Source: Chloroflexota bacterium
GTDB taxonomy: Bacteria; Chloroflexota; Anaerolineae; Aggregatilineales; J027
Length of the DNA stretch: 64,000 nt
Direction of reading: 5' to 3'
Assembly: GCA_024434115.1 (NCBI GenBank)
Contig: QMIT01000003.1
Coordinates: 531,282 to 595,281 of the forward strand
Below are positions 1-7,099 of this stretch, one piece after another. The notes beneath the pieces are model-generated. The model searched no databases. It was not told the DNA's origin and saw only the letters and a program-made list of their open reading frames with translations. Made by a program: the position numbers and the translations under genes. The stretch's first letter is position 1; each line of letters opens with the position of its first letter.

Positions 1-2834
1 ATCGCATCCCCGGCCAACAGAGTGCGGCTCCAATTGACCAACTGCTCACCACTGGCATTCACCAGCAGGTTACGCACGGCTTGGAAATCGCCGCGCAGTT
101 CACGTCCCAGCGTATCAATCGGCTTCAGCGCATAGTTGACCATACCGACGCTTTCCGCCGGATTCAAAATATGCACCGCTTTGACGTTCAACTCGTCCGC
201 GATCACATCCGCCATATCCAGCAGGGTATCCCCTTCTTCATGCGACGGCACAGCGAAATTGACCTCCGATAGTGGTTGGCGCACACGAATTTCGGCATTG
301 TTCCGGGCCGCATGTCCGAGGCTGACCATCCGTTTGACCAGTGCCATCTTATAGTTTAGGTCGTTGTTGATGACGGCCTTATTGGTTTCGGGCCAAGTCG
401 CCAGATGCACACTTTCCGGCGCGGCGGCGTCATGCCCCACCACTAAATTCTGATACATCGCCTCCGCCAAAAACGGCATGGAAGGGGCAAGCAACTTGGC
501 GATTGTCACCAGACATTCATAGAGCGTCTGATAGGCCGCCAATTTATCCTGTGGGTTATCATCCTGCCAGAACCGACGGCGCGAACGGCGCAGATACCAA
601 TTGCTCAAATCTTCGACAAACTCTTCAATCGGGCGAGTCGCCCCAATCACGTCGAAGGTTTCAAAGGCTTGGGTCGTTTGTTCGATAAGCCCATTGAGTT
701 CGCTCAAGACCCACCGATCCAGCATTTCCCGTTTTTGCAGCGGCACTTGGGGCGCATTCGGGTCGAAATTGTCCAGATTGGCATACGTCACGAAGAAGCT
801 GTAGACATTCCACAACTTCAGATAGAAATTTCGCAAGATTTCGGCAATGGGGGGGATTTCATCTTGCGTATCGGGATTCCGCCATCCCATATATTTGGTG
901 TCCCCCGGTTGGCTGGCCGTGAACATAAACCAGCGCATCGCGTCCGCCCCATATTTGTTGATGACATCCCATGGAGCCACAATATTGCCCTTGCTCTTGG
1001 ACATTTTGCTGCCGTCATCTGCCATGATGAGGCCGAGGCAGATCACGTTTTTGTAGGCCACCGAATCAAAAACCATCGTAGCGATGGCGTGCAGGCTATA
1101 AAACCACCCGCGTGTCTGATCCACCGCCTCGCAGATGTAATCCGCCGGGAATTGGTCTTCAAACATCTCGTGGTTATGCTGTGGATAACCCCACTGCGCG
1201 ACGGGCATCGAACCACTGTCGAACCACACATCAATCACTTCTGGCACACGGCGCATGGTCACTTTTTTACCTTTGACCGTTTCTTGCCAAGTGATGTCGT
1301 CCACATAAGGCCGATGCGGGTCAACCCCGGTCACGTCCCGCCCGACTTTTTGGCTGAGTTCGGCAAGGCTGCCCACACATACCGCATACTCCACATCCGG
1401 GTCGTCCGCCACCCATACAGGCAGCGGTGTGCCCCAATAGCGTTCGCGGCCCAATGCCCAGTCCTTAACATCCTCCAGCCAATTGCCGAAGCGTCCGTCT
1501 TTGACATGCTCCGGTACCCAATTGATGGTCTTGTTCAGCCCCACCAGTTGGTCTCGATAGGCCGTCGTGCGGATATACCACGTCGCACGGGCGTAATACA
1601 TCAGTGGCCCTTTATCGCGCCAGCAGTGCGGATAGTTGTGGCGGAAGGTGGTCAGATGGAATCGCAGGCCGCGTTCTTTCAAATCCCGCGCCACGATCTT
1701 ATCCGCGTCCTTAAACCACATGCCCGCCACCAATGTCACTTCATCCTTGAAGTGTCCATCCGCATTAACCGTCACCACCACAGGCAGGTTATATTTGTTA
1801 GCCGTCACAAGGTCGTCTGCCCCGAAAGCTGGAGCGGTATGCACAATGCCCGACCCATCCTCTACCGTGACATAATCCCCCGCTGTGATGTAATAGGCAT
1901 CGCGGTCAACCGGCAGGTAGCTGTACAGCGGCTCGTAATGTTTGCCGAGCAAATCCCGGCCTTTCATTTCCGCCACGATTTCATATCCGCCGCCGTCTTT
2001 GACCTGTGGCAGCACAATGGCCTCAAATCTCGCTTTTGCTACATACAGCCGCTCAACAGGCGATTCGGCATCCACCCGCCCTTCGATCAGCAGATAATCA
2101 ATCTTTTCACCGACGGTCAGTGCCACGTTACCGGGCAGTGTCCAAGGCGTAGTCGTCCATGCGAGGAAATAGGTATTGTCTTCACCCACTACCTTGAACC
2201 GTACATAGATGCTGGGGTCATCCACCTCGGCATAGCCCTGTGCCACCTCGTGGCTCGATAGCGGCGTGCCGCAGCGGGGGCAATAGGGCACAACCTTATA
2301 ACCTTGATAGATCAGATTTTTGTCCCAAAGCTGTTTGAGCAGCCACCATACACTCTGCACGTATTCAGGTTTATACGTTTCATAGGCAGTGTCCAAATCC
2401 ACCCAAAACGCGATGCGCTCCGTCAGTTTGTTCCACTCGGCGATATACCGCTGCACACTGGCGCGGCATTTTTCATTAAACGCGGCGATGCCGTATTCCT
2501 CGATTTCGCTTTTGTGTTTGATACCGAGTTCTTTTTCAACCTCAATTTCGACAGGCAGGCCGTGTGTATCCCATCCAGCCTTGCGGATGATGTGATGGCC
2601 CGTCATAGTTTTATAGCGCGGGAAGATGTCCTTAAACGCACGCGACAAGACGTGATGGCTACCGGGGCGACCATTGGCGGTGGGGGGGCCTTCATAAAAC
2701 ACAAATTTGGGGCCGCCTTCGCGCTCACTCATGGCACGATGAAACACATCTTTCTCGCGCCAGAACTCAAGGACGCCCAATTCCAATTCATTGATGTCCA
2801 GTTTTGGCGATACAGGGGCAAACCGTTTGCTCAT
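1..2834 (-). CDS. ileS: Isoleucyl-tRNA synthetase, type 2 (C-terminus cut by window edge)
   Basis: Charges tRNA-Ile with isoleucine in the cytoplasm. About 944 codons are present; the family is usually 1,030-1,060 aa, so the C-terminal end of the anticodon-binding region lies beyond base 1. The reverse-strand translation shows a HIGH-type signature in the form PPTANGRPGSHH, the editing-domain motif TTTPWTLPGN, and the class I KMSKS loop as MSKSKGN. The N-terminal third (EGPPTANG, GWDTHGLPVE, VVPYCPRCGTPLSSHEV) resembles Thermus/eukaryote-like type 2 IleRS more than the E. coli type; by family knowledge type 2 enzymes tend to be less sensitive to mupirocin. The ATG at 2834 has the good Shine-Dalgarno AGGAG about 13 nt upstream. 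It is the distal gene of a co-directional cluster that begins with a T-box. Confidence 0.97.
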   Translation of the reverse strand, partial: MSKRFAPVSPKLDINELELGVLEFWREKDVFHRAMSEREGGPKFVFYEGPPTANGRPGSHHVLSRAFKDIFPRYKTMTGHHIIRKAGWDTHGLPVEIEVEKELGIKHKSEIEEYGIAAFNEKCRASVQRYIAEWNKLTERIAFWVDLDTAYETYKPEYVQSVWWLLKQLWDKNLIYQGYKVVPYCPRCGTPLSSHEVAQGYAEVDDPSIYVRFKVVGEDNTYFLAWTTTPWTLPGNVALTVGEKIDYLLIEGRVDAESPVERLYVAKARFEAIVLPQVKDGGGYEIVAEMKGRDLLGKHYEPLYSYLPVDRDAYYITAGDYVTVEDGSGIVHTAPAFGADDLVTANKYNLPVVVTVNADGHFKDEVTLVAGMWFKDADKIVARDLKERGLRFHLTTFRHNYPHCWRDKGPLMYYARATWYIRTTAYRDQLVGLNKTINWVPEHVKDGRFGNWLEDVKDWALGRERYWGTPLPVWVADDPDVEYAVCVGSLAELSQKVGRDVTGVDPHRPYVDDITWQETVKGKKVTMRRVPEVIDVWFDSGSMPVAQWGYPQHNHEMFEDQFPADYICEAVDQTRGWFYSLHAIATMVFDSVAYKNVICLGLIMADDGSKMSKSKGNIVAPWDVINKYGADAMRWFMFTASQPGDTKYMGWRNPDTQDEIPPIAEILRNFYLKLWNVYSFFVTYANLDNFDPNAPQVPLQKREMLDRWVLSELNGLIEQTTQAFETFDVIGATRPIEEFVEDLSNWYLRRSRRRFWQDDNPQDKLAAYQTLYECLVTIAKLLAPSMPFLAEAMYQNLVVGHDAAAPESVHLATWPETNKAVINNDLNYKMALVKRMVSLGHAARNNAEIRVRQPLSEVNFAVPSHEEGDTLLDMADVIADELNVKAVHILNPAESVGMVNYALKPIDTLGRELRGDFQAVRNLLVNASGEQLVNWSRTLLAGDA

Positions 2835-3026
2835 GGTGCTATTTCTTTCTCCTAGAAGGTGTCCAATTCGAGATGCTGCTGTTATTGCGTGTCGGCTTAG
2901 GCTATTCGCGTCTGTGTTTCTCGCGCCCCAATACCCCGCAACGCAGCCGTCTTCCCAACGGCGGCATCACGGTGACACCTTCCTCTCTGGACATTGCTCG
3001 CTACTTGCATAGTCTTCTTCTTATTC
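2835..3026 (-). promoter_or_regulatory. Structured leader immediately upstream of ileS
   Basis: This 192-nt untranslated stretch separates ileS from the preceding gene. GAAGGTGTC (2982 down to 2974) can pair with GACACCTTC (2863 down to 2855), whose 3' end abuts the AGGAG ribosome-binding site of ileS. The pairing could therefore hide the site. The loop holds further short hairpins (for example GCCG/CGGC around 2947-2966). The 5' arm lies in a 14-mer that matches the T-box consensus at 10 of 14 positions, but the tRNA-pairing UGGN is UGUC, so it is not a standard T-box. A translational control element is inference. Confidence 0.4.
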
Positions 3027-3587
3027 TTAACGCTCGCTAAATAGATAGATACGGAATTTCGTTCGATACTCTCCGCTATAACCATCAAAAATATCTGCTC
3101 GCCATGTATAGCTGGACGCCACTTCTTTTACCTGTTTGCTGCATACCGCCACCTGCGAAAAATTGGCCGTGATCGTGCCCCCTTCCGGAGTGGGCGTGGG
3201 TTCGGCTTCCGGTGTCGCCGTTGGCTCAACATCTACTGGGCAGGCCATCGGTGTATAAATGCACTCCACCCCCTCATGTTGGTCAAAAAACGCGGCTACC
3301 TCACACCCCGGCATTTTGGAGCCATACAGCCATTCAGTGGTAGCATAGTTGGATTCTTCATCTTTCTTCTCCAAATGCGTCCCCGGCGGCAGCGGGATGT
3401 CTGGTTTTTCAGGCGAAATCAGATTCAGCAGCGGCTCCGCAATAGATGAAATAATCACCCCCGCCACTACTACCGCAAGAACCATTGCCGCCAGTGCCAC
3501 CCAAACCGGGACGACAACACGCGGCTTTTTAGTGGATTCCGATGGTGCAGCGTCGTCTGGAACCAAGCCCAAATCTGGTTCTTGCAT
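3027..3587 (-). CDS. Single-pass membrane protein with PT-rich linker, unknown function
   Basis: I do not recognise the family. The 186-aa product has an acidic, charged cytoplasmic N-terminus (about residues 1-24), one strong transmembrane helix (about 25-50, VWVALAAMVLAVVVAGVII), and an extracytoplasmic part containing a Pro/Thr/Glu-rich linker (TATPEAEPTPTPEGG, about 120-138) followed by a short conserved-looking tail. It resembles the neighbouring 3621-4238 product in layout: short acidic N-terminus, one helix, then an outside domain with a Cys pair. The ATG at 3587 has AAGG/AGGG upstream. It lies 33 nt after the previous gene and 192 nt before ileS, in the same direction, so it is probably part of the T-box-led cluster. 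Confidence 0.75.
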   Translation of the reverse strand: MQEPDLGLVPDDAAPSESTKKPRVVVPVWVALAAMVLAVVVAGVIISSIAEPLLNLISPEKPDIPLPPGTHLEKKDEESNYATTEWLYGSKMPGCEVAAFFDQHEGVECIYTPMACPVDVEPTATPEAEPTPTPEGGTITANFSQVAVCSKQVKEVASSYTWRADIFDGYSGEYRTKFRIYLFSER

Positions 3588-3620
3588 GGTGAATTCCCTT
3601 ACCTTTATGCTTCCCTATTT

Positions 3621-4238
3621 TTATTCTTTCCATACCCGTTCAATCGTGACATTCACCAGCTCGGTACGCTCACCCTCAAGTGTAAATTCCGGCGCAATCG
3701 TCACGCGGGCATATTGGGTAATCCCGAAGAAATCATGCGAATGATCCAGTAAACAGGTGGTACGCACATAATTTTGAGATTCAATCGTTTGGTCAGATTG
3801 TTCTTGGCCTTCTTCAGGTTCGCTGAACAACCGATTGCAGTCGTCCATCTGTTTCCGATAGTGATTTTCAAGCTCGGCCAGTTGCACAGTACCCGACCAT
3901 GTTTGCAGATCGTGTCCCTTATCTACTTTCTGATAAGAGGATTGAAGCAGCCCCGGAAATGCCTTGATGTCCAACGGCTCATCCCGACTGGAACTCGCTT
4001 GAAAATAGGCCCCACCAACGATGACTCCTACAATCACGAGAATCAAAATCACCGCCAGCAGCAGCCGGATAAACCAACTATCTAACAATCGCGGGCCATC
4101 GTCGGATTCTTTCTGACGCTGTGCGTATACCGATGCCTTACCCTGATCTTCATCTGGATAGGCATCATGATAGCCCTCGCTTTGTTCTGGATATTCTTCT
4201 TCATAATAATCTTGCGGATACTCTGGTCGTTCACTCAT
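3621..4238 (-). CDS. Acidic single-pass membrane protein, unknown function
   Basis: About 205 aa from the chosen start. I do not recognise the family. The N-terminal 55 residues are very rich in Tyr, Glu, Asp and Pro (YPQDYYEEEYPEQ), followed by a basic-flanked transmembrane helix (LLLAVILILVIVGVIVGGAY) and an outside domain with two Cys residues that could form a disulfide. The start chosen is ATG 4238, because AGAGGAG lies about 10 nt upstream; an in-frame codon 33 nt earlier exists but lies inside the upstream gene. The start overlaps the end of the TPR gene by 8 nt, which indicates translational coupling. The Tyr/Glu-rich tail could be a modification target, but that is speculation. Confidence 0.75.
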   Translation of the reverse strand: MSERPEYPQDYYEEEYPEQSEGYHDAYPDEDQGKASVYAQRQKESDDGPRLLDSWFIRLLLAVILILVIVGVIVGGAYFQASSSRDEPLDIKAFPGLLQSSYQKVDKGHDLQTWSGTVQLAELENHYRKQMDDCNRLFSEPEEGQEQSDQTIESQNYVRTTCLLDHSHDFFGITQYARVTIAPEFTLEGERTELVNVTIERVWKE

Positions 4239-5049
4239 GCCCGCTGTTCTCCTCTTGTAATATGGCCTCAATGCGTGCTACATCGGAATTTAATCGTCGC
4301 CCAAAATCCGTCGTCGCATGGCGTTTGGCTTCCCCCTGCCAATAGGCCAACCCCGCCGCAGTATGGTGCATCACCCGCCGAGCAACTTCCTCCTCCGTCG
4401 GATTGGTCGCAAATCGGGCCATTAAATAATTCACCATCAGTGCCCGATAATTTTCGACATTGAGGATGCGTCCGGTTTGTTGGGCTACCTCTATAATACG
4501 ACTTTGGTCGGCTTCTGCATAATACAGCGCCAATGCCAGATCAGCCCGAACCGCCTTACGCGCTCCCAATTTTAGGGCCTGTTCAATCAACCTTGCCGCC
4601 TCATCATACTCACCCTGAGCCAAGCGCGTCCGCCCCAATCCGTATACCGGGAAAGCCTTGTTAGGAAATTGTTCGATTGCCTGCTGCAACAGAGCCGCAC
4701 TCTCATCCAATCTCCCCAATTGACGATAGGTATTCCCCAAAACCGTCAGTAATTTCAAATCAGGCGCTTGTCCAGCAACGCGATGTTGCTCCAGTTGGCC
4801 CTCCAATAATCCGGCGGTGTCCTCATAGCGCCCGTCTACAAAGGCCTGCTGTGCCTTTAACAGAGCACCCTGATGCCCTTTGCCCCGTATCAAAATAAAA
4901 ACTTGGAGCAAAGCCAGCAATCCGGCAAATCCGATGGCTAACGGCACGCGGCTGTCGGCGTCGGCCTGACTCAAAATCACAAACAGCACAACCGCCATAA
5001 GGACGGACAATCCAAAGGCCAAACGCAGACGGGTGTCACGCCACAGCAT
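4231..5049 (-). CDS. TPR-repeat membrane protein
   Basis: A 272-aa protein with two N-terminal transmembrane helices (about residues 8-28 and 33-52, LAFGLSVLMAVVLFVILS and VPLAIGFAGLLALLQVFILI) and a cytoplasmic TPR solenoid from about residue 60 to 190 (LGRLDESAALLQQAIEQFP and LAQGEYDEAARLIEQAL are typical TPR helices). The C-terminal 60 residues are less repetitive. TPR domains mediate protein-protein contacts; no catalytic motif is visible. The start ATG at 5049 overlaps the stop of the upstream TPR gene (TAATG), so the two are probably co-translated and may form a pair, since both share the two-helix plus TPR layout. Confidence 0.85.
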   Translation of the reverse strand: MLWRDTRLRLAFGLSVLMAVVLFVILSQADADSRVPLAIGFAGLLALLQVFILIRGKGHQGALLKAQQAFVDGRYEDTAGLLEGQLEQHRVAGQAPDLKLLTVLGNTYRQLGRLDESAALLQQAIEQFPNKAFPVYGLGRTRLAQGEYDEAARLIEQALKLGARKAVRADLALALYYAEADQSRIIEVAQQTGRILNVENYRALMVNYLMARFATNPTEEEVARRVMHHTAAGLAYWQGEAKRHATTDFGRRLNSDVARIEAILQEENSGHE

Positions 5050-6050
5050 TATTCGGCCCCAAAGAGTGTGGCAGCACTGGCTTCGACGGTGTTATAGGCT
5101 TGTTTCGCCAATTCAACATCCGTCTCCAATACCTTTCGCAGTACACCCGCTTGTTCGCTGCCAAAGATCGTTTCCCATTCTTTCAAACCCTTGCCCTCGT
5201 GTTTGATTTTCGCCAATGTCTCATCCGCCTTATCCACTTGGCCCAAACGGTAATACGCCCGTGCCAACCAGACATACGTCAACAATCGGTGACGGCTGTC
5301 GGGTAGTCCATGCTCCAAAACGGCATTGAGGTGTTCAATGACCTTTTCGCTTTCCCCCAACCGATCTTCTATCATGCCCAAATTATAGGGCGCGACCCAA
5401 TAGGTCGGTTCACGCTCAAAAGCCTGCTCACCATAGGGCTTGGCCTTTTCATATTGACCCTGCTGCAAATACACCTCGGCCAATCCGTTATAACCCACCG
5501 CCGATTCCGGCGACAATTGCACGACTTCTTCATAATCACGAATCGCTGGCGCCATCCGTCCCGCTAAACGATTGAGTTCGGCCCGAAACCGATAATGTTC
5601 GCCGTTTTTCTGGTCAGCTTTGATAAGCTCGCTGATAATCGTGATGGCATCGTTGTAATCCTGTTTACGCATGGCCTTAATCGCGTCTCGATATTCCATC
5701 CGTACCCGATCTCGAAACAGCATTTGCGCCGCCAGCAGCCACCCAAACGCCAAGCCCAGCAAAATCGTAAACGACCCCTCTGGCAGCACCAAACCCAGTG
5801 CCACCAATCCAATTGCCGGGGCCAGTGTCAACAACAAACGAAGTTGAGCCGGGCGGGGTAACTTCGTTCCCACAATCACACCTGTCCCGCCCAAAAACGC
5901 CAACATAAACACCGTCTGCAATGGTTCTGACCAAGACTCATCACTTGCCAGCGCCAAACTAAACAGGCTGCCCAAGCCCGTAATAATGAGCAGCACTATC
6001 AACAGCCGCTTGCGTGTCGGCCCCAACCATGAAAGAAATTGCTGCACCAT
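5049..6050 (-). CDS. TPR-repeat membrane protein
   Basis: A 333-aa protein from the start chosen here. It has N-terminal hydrophobic helices (LLIVLLIITGLGSLFSLAL, TVFMLAFLGGTGVIVGT, then a pair around residues 75-115), and a TPR array of at least four units from about residue 125 (YNDAITIISELIKADQKNGE, YRFRAELNRLAGRMAPAIRD, YNGLAEVYLQQGQYEKAKPY, YNLGMIEDRLGESEKVIEHL). I chose ATG 6050 because the longer reading frame begins inside the upstream acetyltransferase gene. The gap to that gene is 14 nt, and the downstream TPR gene overlaps by 1 nt. The role is probably a membrane-anchored scaffold; partners are unknown. Confidence 0.85.
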   Translation of the reverse strand: MVQQFLSWLGPTRKRLLIVLLIITGLGSLFSLALASDESWSEPLQTVFMLAFLGGTGVIVGTKLPRPAQLRLLLTLAPAIGLVALGLVLPEGSFTILLGLAFGWLLAAQMLFRDRVRMEYRDAIKAMRKQDYNDAITIISELIKADQKNGEHYRFRAELNRLAGRMAPAIRDYEEVVQLSPESAVGYNGLAEVYLQQGQYEKAKPYGEQAFEREPTYWVAPYNLGMIEDRLGESEKVIEHLNAVLEHGLPDSRHRLLTYVWLARAYYRLGQVDKADETLAKIKHEGKGLKEWETIFGSEQAGVLRKVLETDVELAKQAYNTVEASAATLFGAE

Positions 6051-6064
6051 AGTGTGTTTAATCC

Positions 6065-6538
6065 TTAGAGCCGATAGCGGACAACATGCAGATAATCTGT
6101 CGCCCCAAGTGCCCGCCAAAAGGCTTGGGCAATCGGGTGGCTTTGGGGCACATGCGCCTCGACCACTTCAATCTGATGCTCCTTAAACCAACCACGCAAG
6201 CCATCCAACAGAGCCGACCCCACCCCGCCTTGCCGGGCATGACCATCCACACACAAATCGCTAATCAGCCCAATCGTTTCGGGTATTTGCACAGGTGGTC
6301 GTTTGACCCGCCATCCCACCACAAACCCGATCAATCGGCCATCCCGCTCGGCAACCAGAATCCGGGCATCCTCGCGCTCCAACCATACCTGCAAATCATT
6401 TCGGTAATGGGTTGGAGCCTCTTCGGTAATGCGAAACCGCCGATCCAGTTGAGCTAGGTCGTGCATGTGTTCGTGCCAGATGACAGTTAACTTTTCCACA
6501 TCTGCCACCACTGCCGGACGGACTTCCAACGATGTCAT
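6065..6538 (-). CDS. GNAT-family N-acetyltransferase
   Basis: A 157-aa single-domain GNAT enzyme that would transfer an acyl group from acyl-CoA to an amine. Visible features: an N-terminal beta strand (VRPAVVADVEKLTVIWHEHM), strand 4 LIGFVVGWRV, the acetyl-CoA pyrophosphate loop in the form RQGGVGSALLDGL (Q/RxxGxG/A), and a C-terminal AFWRALGATDY typical of the family. Its substrate cannot be told from sequence. It is the first gene after the T-box leader, with AGAGGA about 7 nt before ATG 6538, so its expression is predicted to respond to an uncharged tRNA. It could therefore act in amino acid or translation homeostasis, or merely sit in the transcript that feeds ileS. Confidence 0.9.
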   Translation of the reverse strand: MTSLEVRPAVVADVEKLTVIWHEHMHDLAQLDRRFRITEEAPTHYRNDLQVWLEREDARILVAERDGRLIGFVVGWRVKRPPVQIPETIGLISDLCVDGHARQGGVGSALLDGLRGWFKEHQIEVVEAHVPQSHPIAQAFWRALGATDYLHVVRYRL

Positions 6539-6563
6539 AAAATCCTCTTGTCCTATATCAAAT

Positions 6564-6600
6564 AAAAAACTCCCGCCCCAAACACATAAGGGGACGAGAG
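6564..6600 (-). terminator. Rho-independent terminator of the T-box leader
   Basis: On the reverse strand CTCTCGTCCCC (6600-6590) pairs with GGGGCGGGAG (6579-6570) and is followed by a run of six T residues. The 5' arm is also complementary to part of the T-box (GGGGTGGTACCGCGAG), so uncharged tRNA binding would favour the antiterminator and let RNA polymerase read into the acetyltransferase gene. Confidence 0.85.
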
Positions 6601-6898
6601 TGTATCATCTCGCGGTACCACCCCAATTCCTCAACCATTGCGGCTGAGGCTCTTGGTGCTGCATATCCAAAAAAGTTGATGCAGCGGCTGCGTTAACGGG
6701 CAGCACCCGGTATCCCTTACTATTGCAGTGCAAGTTCAGTTCACGGCTCCGGAAGGATCATCAATTGAGAGTTCGTATCGGGCTTCCACCATTGATTCCC
6801 GACTCGCTGGCCGATTGGCTCAATTCACGCTGTTTCCATCTATGCCTATTGATGTCTATTCTACAAGATGGGTCAGACGCAATCAATAGGCTGAAAAT
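6564..6898 (-). promoter_or_regulatory. T-box riboswitch leader, probable Ile (AUC) specifier
   Basis: The reverse strand carries the invariant T-box GGGGTGGTACCGCGAG (6624 down to 6609), followed by a competing terminator, which is the classic transcriptional layout. Stem I is recognisable: AATTGAG pairs with CTCAATT, and below it GGAA pairs with TTCC, leaving an internal loop whose 3' side reads GATGATCC. The triplet in the specifier position is ATC (6758-6756). The apical part CCAGCGAGTCGGG with GGTGGAAGCCCGA matches the usual stem I head. The bulge UGGU would pair with an ACCA tRNA end, compatible with tRNA-Ile. The first gene downstream is a GNAT enzyme; ileS lies five genes further on. 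Confidence 0.9.
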
Positions 6899-6904
6899 AA
6901 CAAG

Positions 6905-6933
6905 TCTATAGCTTTCTTTAACCCTACCGTCAC
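6905..6933 (-). promoter_or_regulatory. Sigma-70-type promoter for the T-box leader
   Basis: Reverse strand GTGACG (6933-6928) and TATAGA (6910-6905) are separated by exactly 17 nt, placing the predicted transcription start near 6898, just 5' of stem I of the T-box. Each box is 4-5 of 6 to consensus. Confidence 0.55.
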
Positions 6934-6950
6934 TTGACCACCCTTTAGTT

Positions 6951-6970
6951 TTCTTGAGGTTTCTTGAGGT
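6951..6970 (+). repeat. Two tandem copies of TTCTTGAGGT
   Basis: A perfect 10-bp direct repeat lies between the two divergent promoters, and the second copy contains the -35 hexamer of the forward promoter. The placement suggests a regulator binding site, but no regulator is identified. Confidence 0.6.
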
Positions 6971-6992
6971 TGTGCCAAACCTAAAGTATACT
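6964..6992 (+). promoter_or_regulatory. Sigma-70-type promoter for the cyclase-like/ATPase/TPR gene
   Basis: TTGAGG (6964-6969) and TATACT (6987-6992) are separated by 17 nt. The predicted start near 6999 leaves a leader of about 100 nt before the coding region at 7100. It is back-to-back with the T-box promoter. Confidence 0.6.
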
Positions 6993-7025
6993 TTGGAATA
7001 CAATCGGTTTGTGTTTAAGGTAGTC

Positions 7026-7052
7026 TCTGACGGTTCTGACGGTTCTGATAGT
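7026..7052 (+). repeat. Three tandem 9-bp units in the 5' leader
   Basis: TCTGACGGT occurs at 7026-7034 and 7035-7043, followed by the variant TCTGATAGT at 7044-7052. It lies in the predicted untranslated leader of the 1,383-aa gene. It may be a slipped-strand repeat or a binding site; nothing distinguishes the two. Confidence 0.6.
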
Positions 7053-7099
7053 TCTGCTCTAGCGGCTGTTGTGGGACAGAAAAAAGGCAATAACTCAAA

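Noticed and set aside
669-2261. 530-aa open frame on the plus strand
   Set aside because: It lies antisense to ileS, whose reverse-strand translation has clear synthetase motifs; the long open frame is a shadow.
2961-2982. Standard T-box in front of ileS
   Set aside because: The tRNA-pairing UGGN is UGUC and no antiterminator/terminator pair is seen, so it is listed only as a structured leader.
6761-7090. 109-aa minus-strand frame with Ser-Glu-Pro repeats
   Set aside because: It overlaps the promoter region and T-box stem I; its repeats come from the 9-bp tandem repeat.
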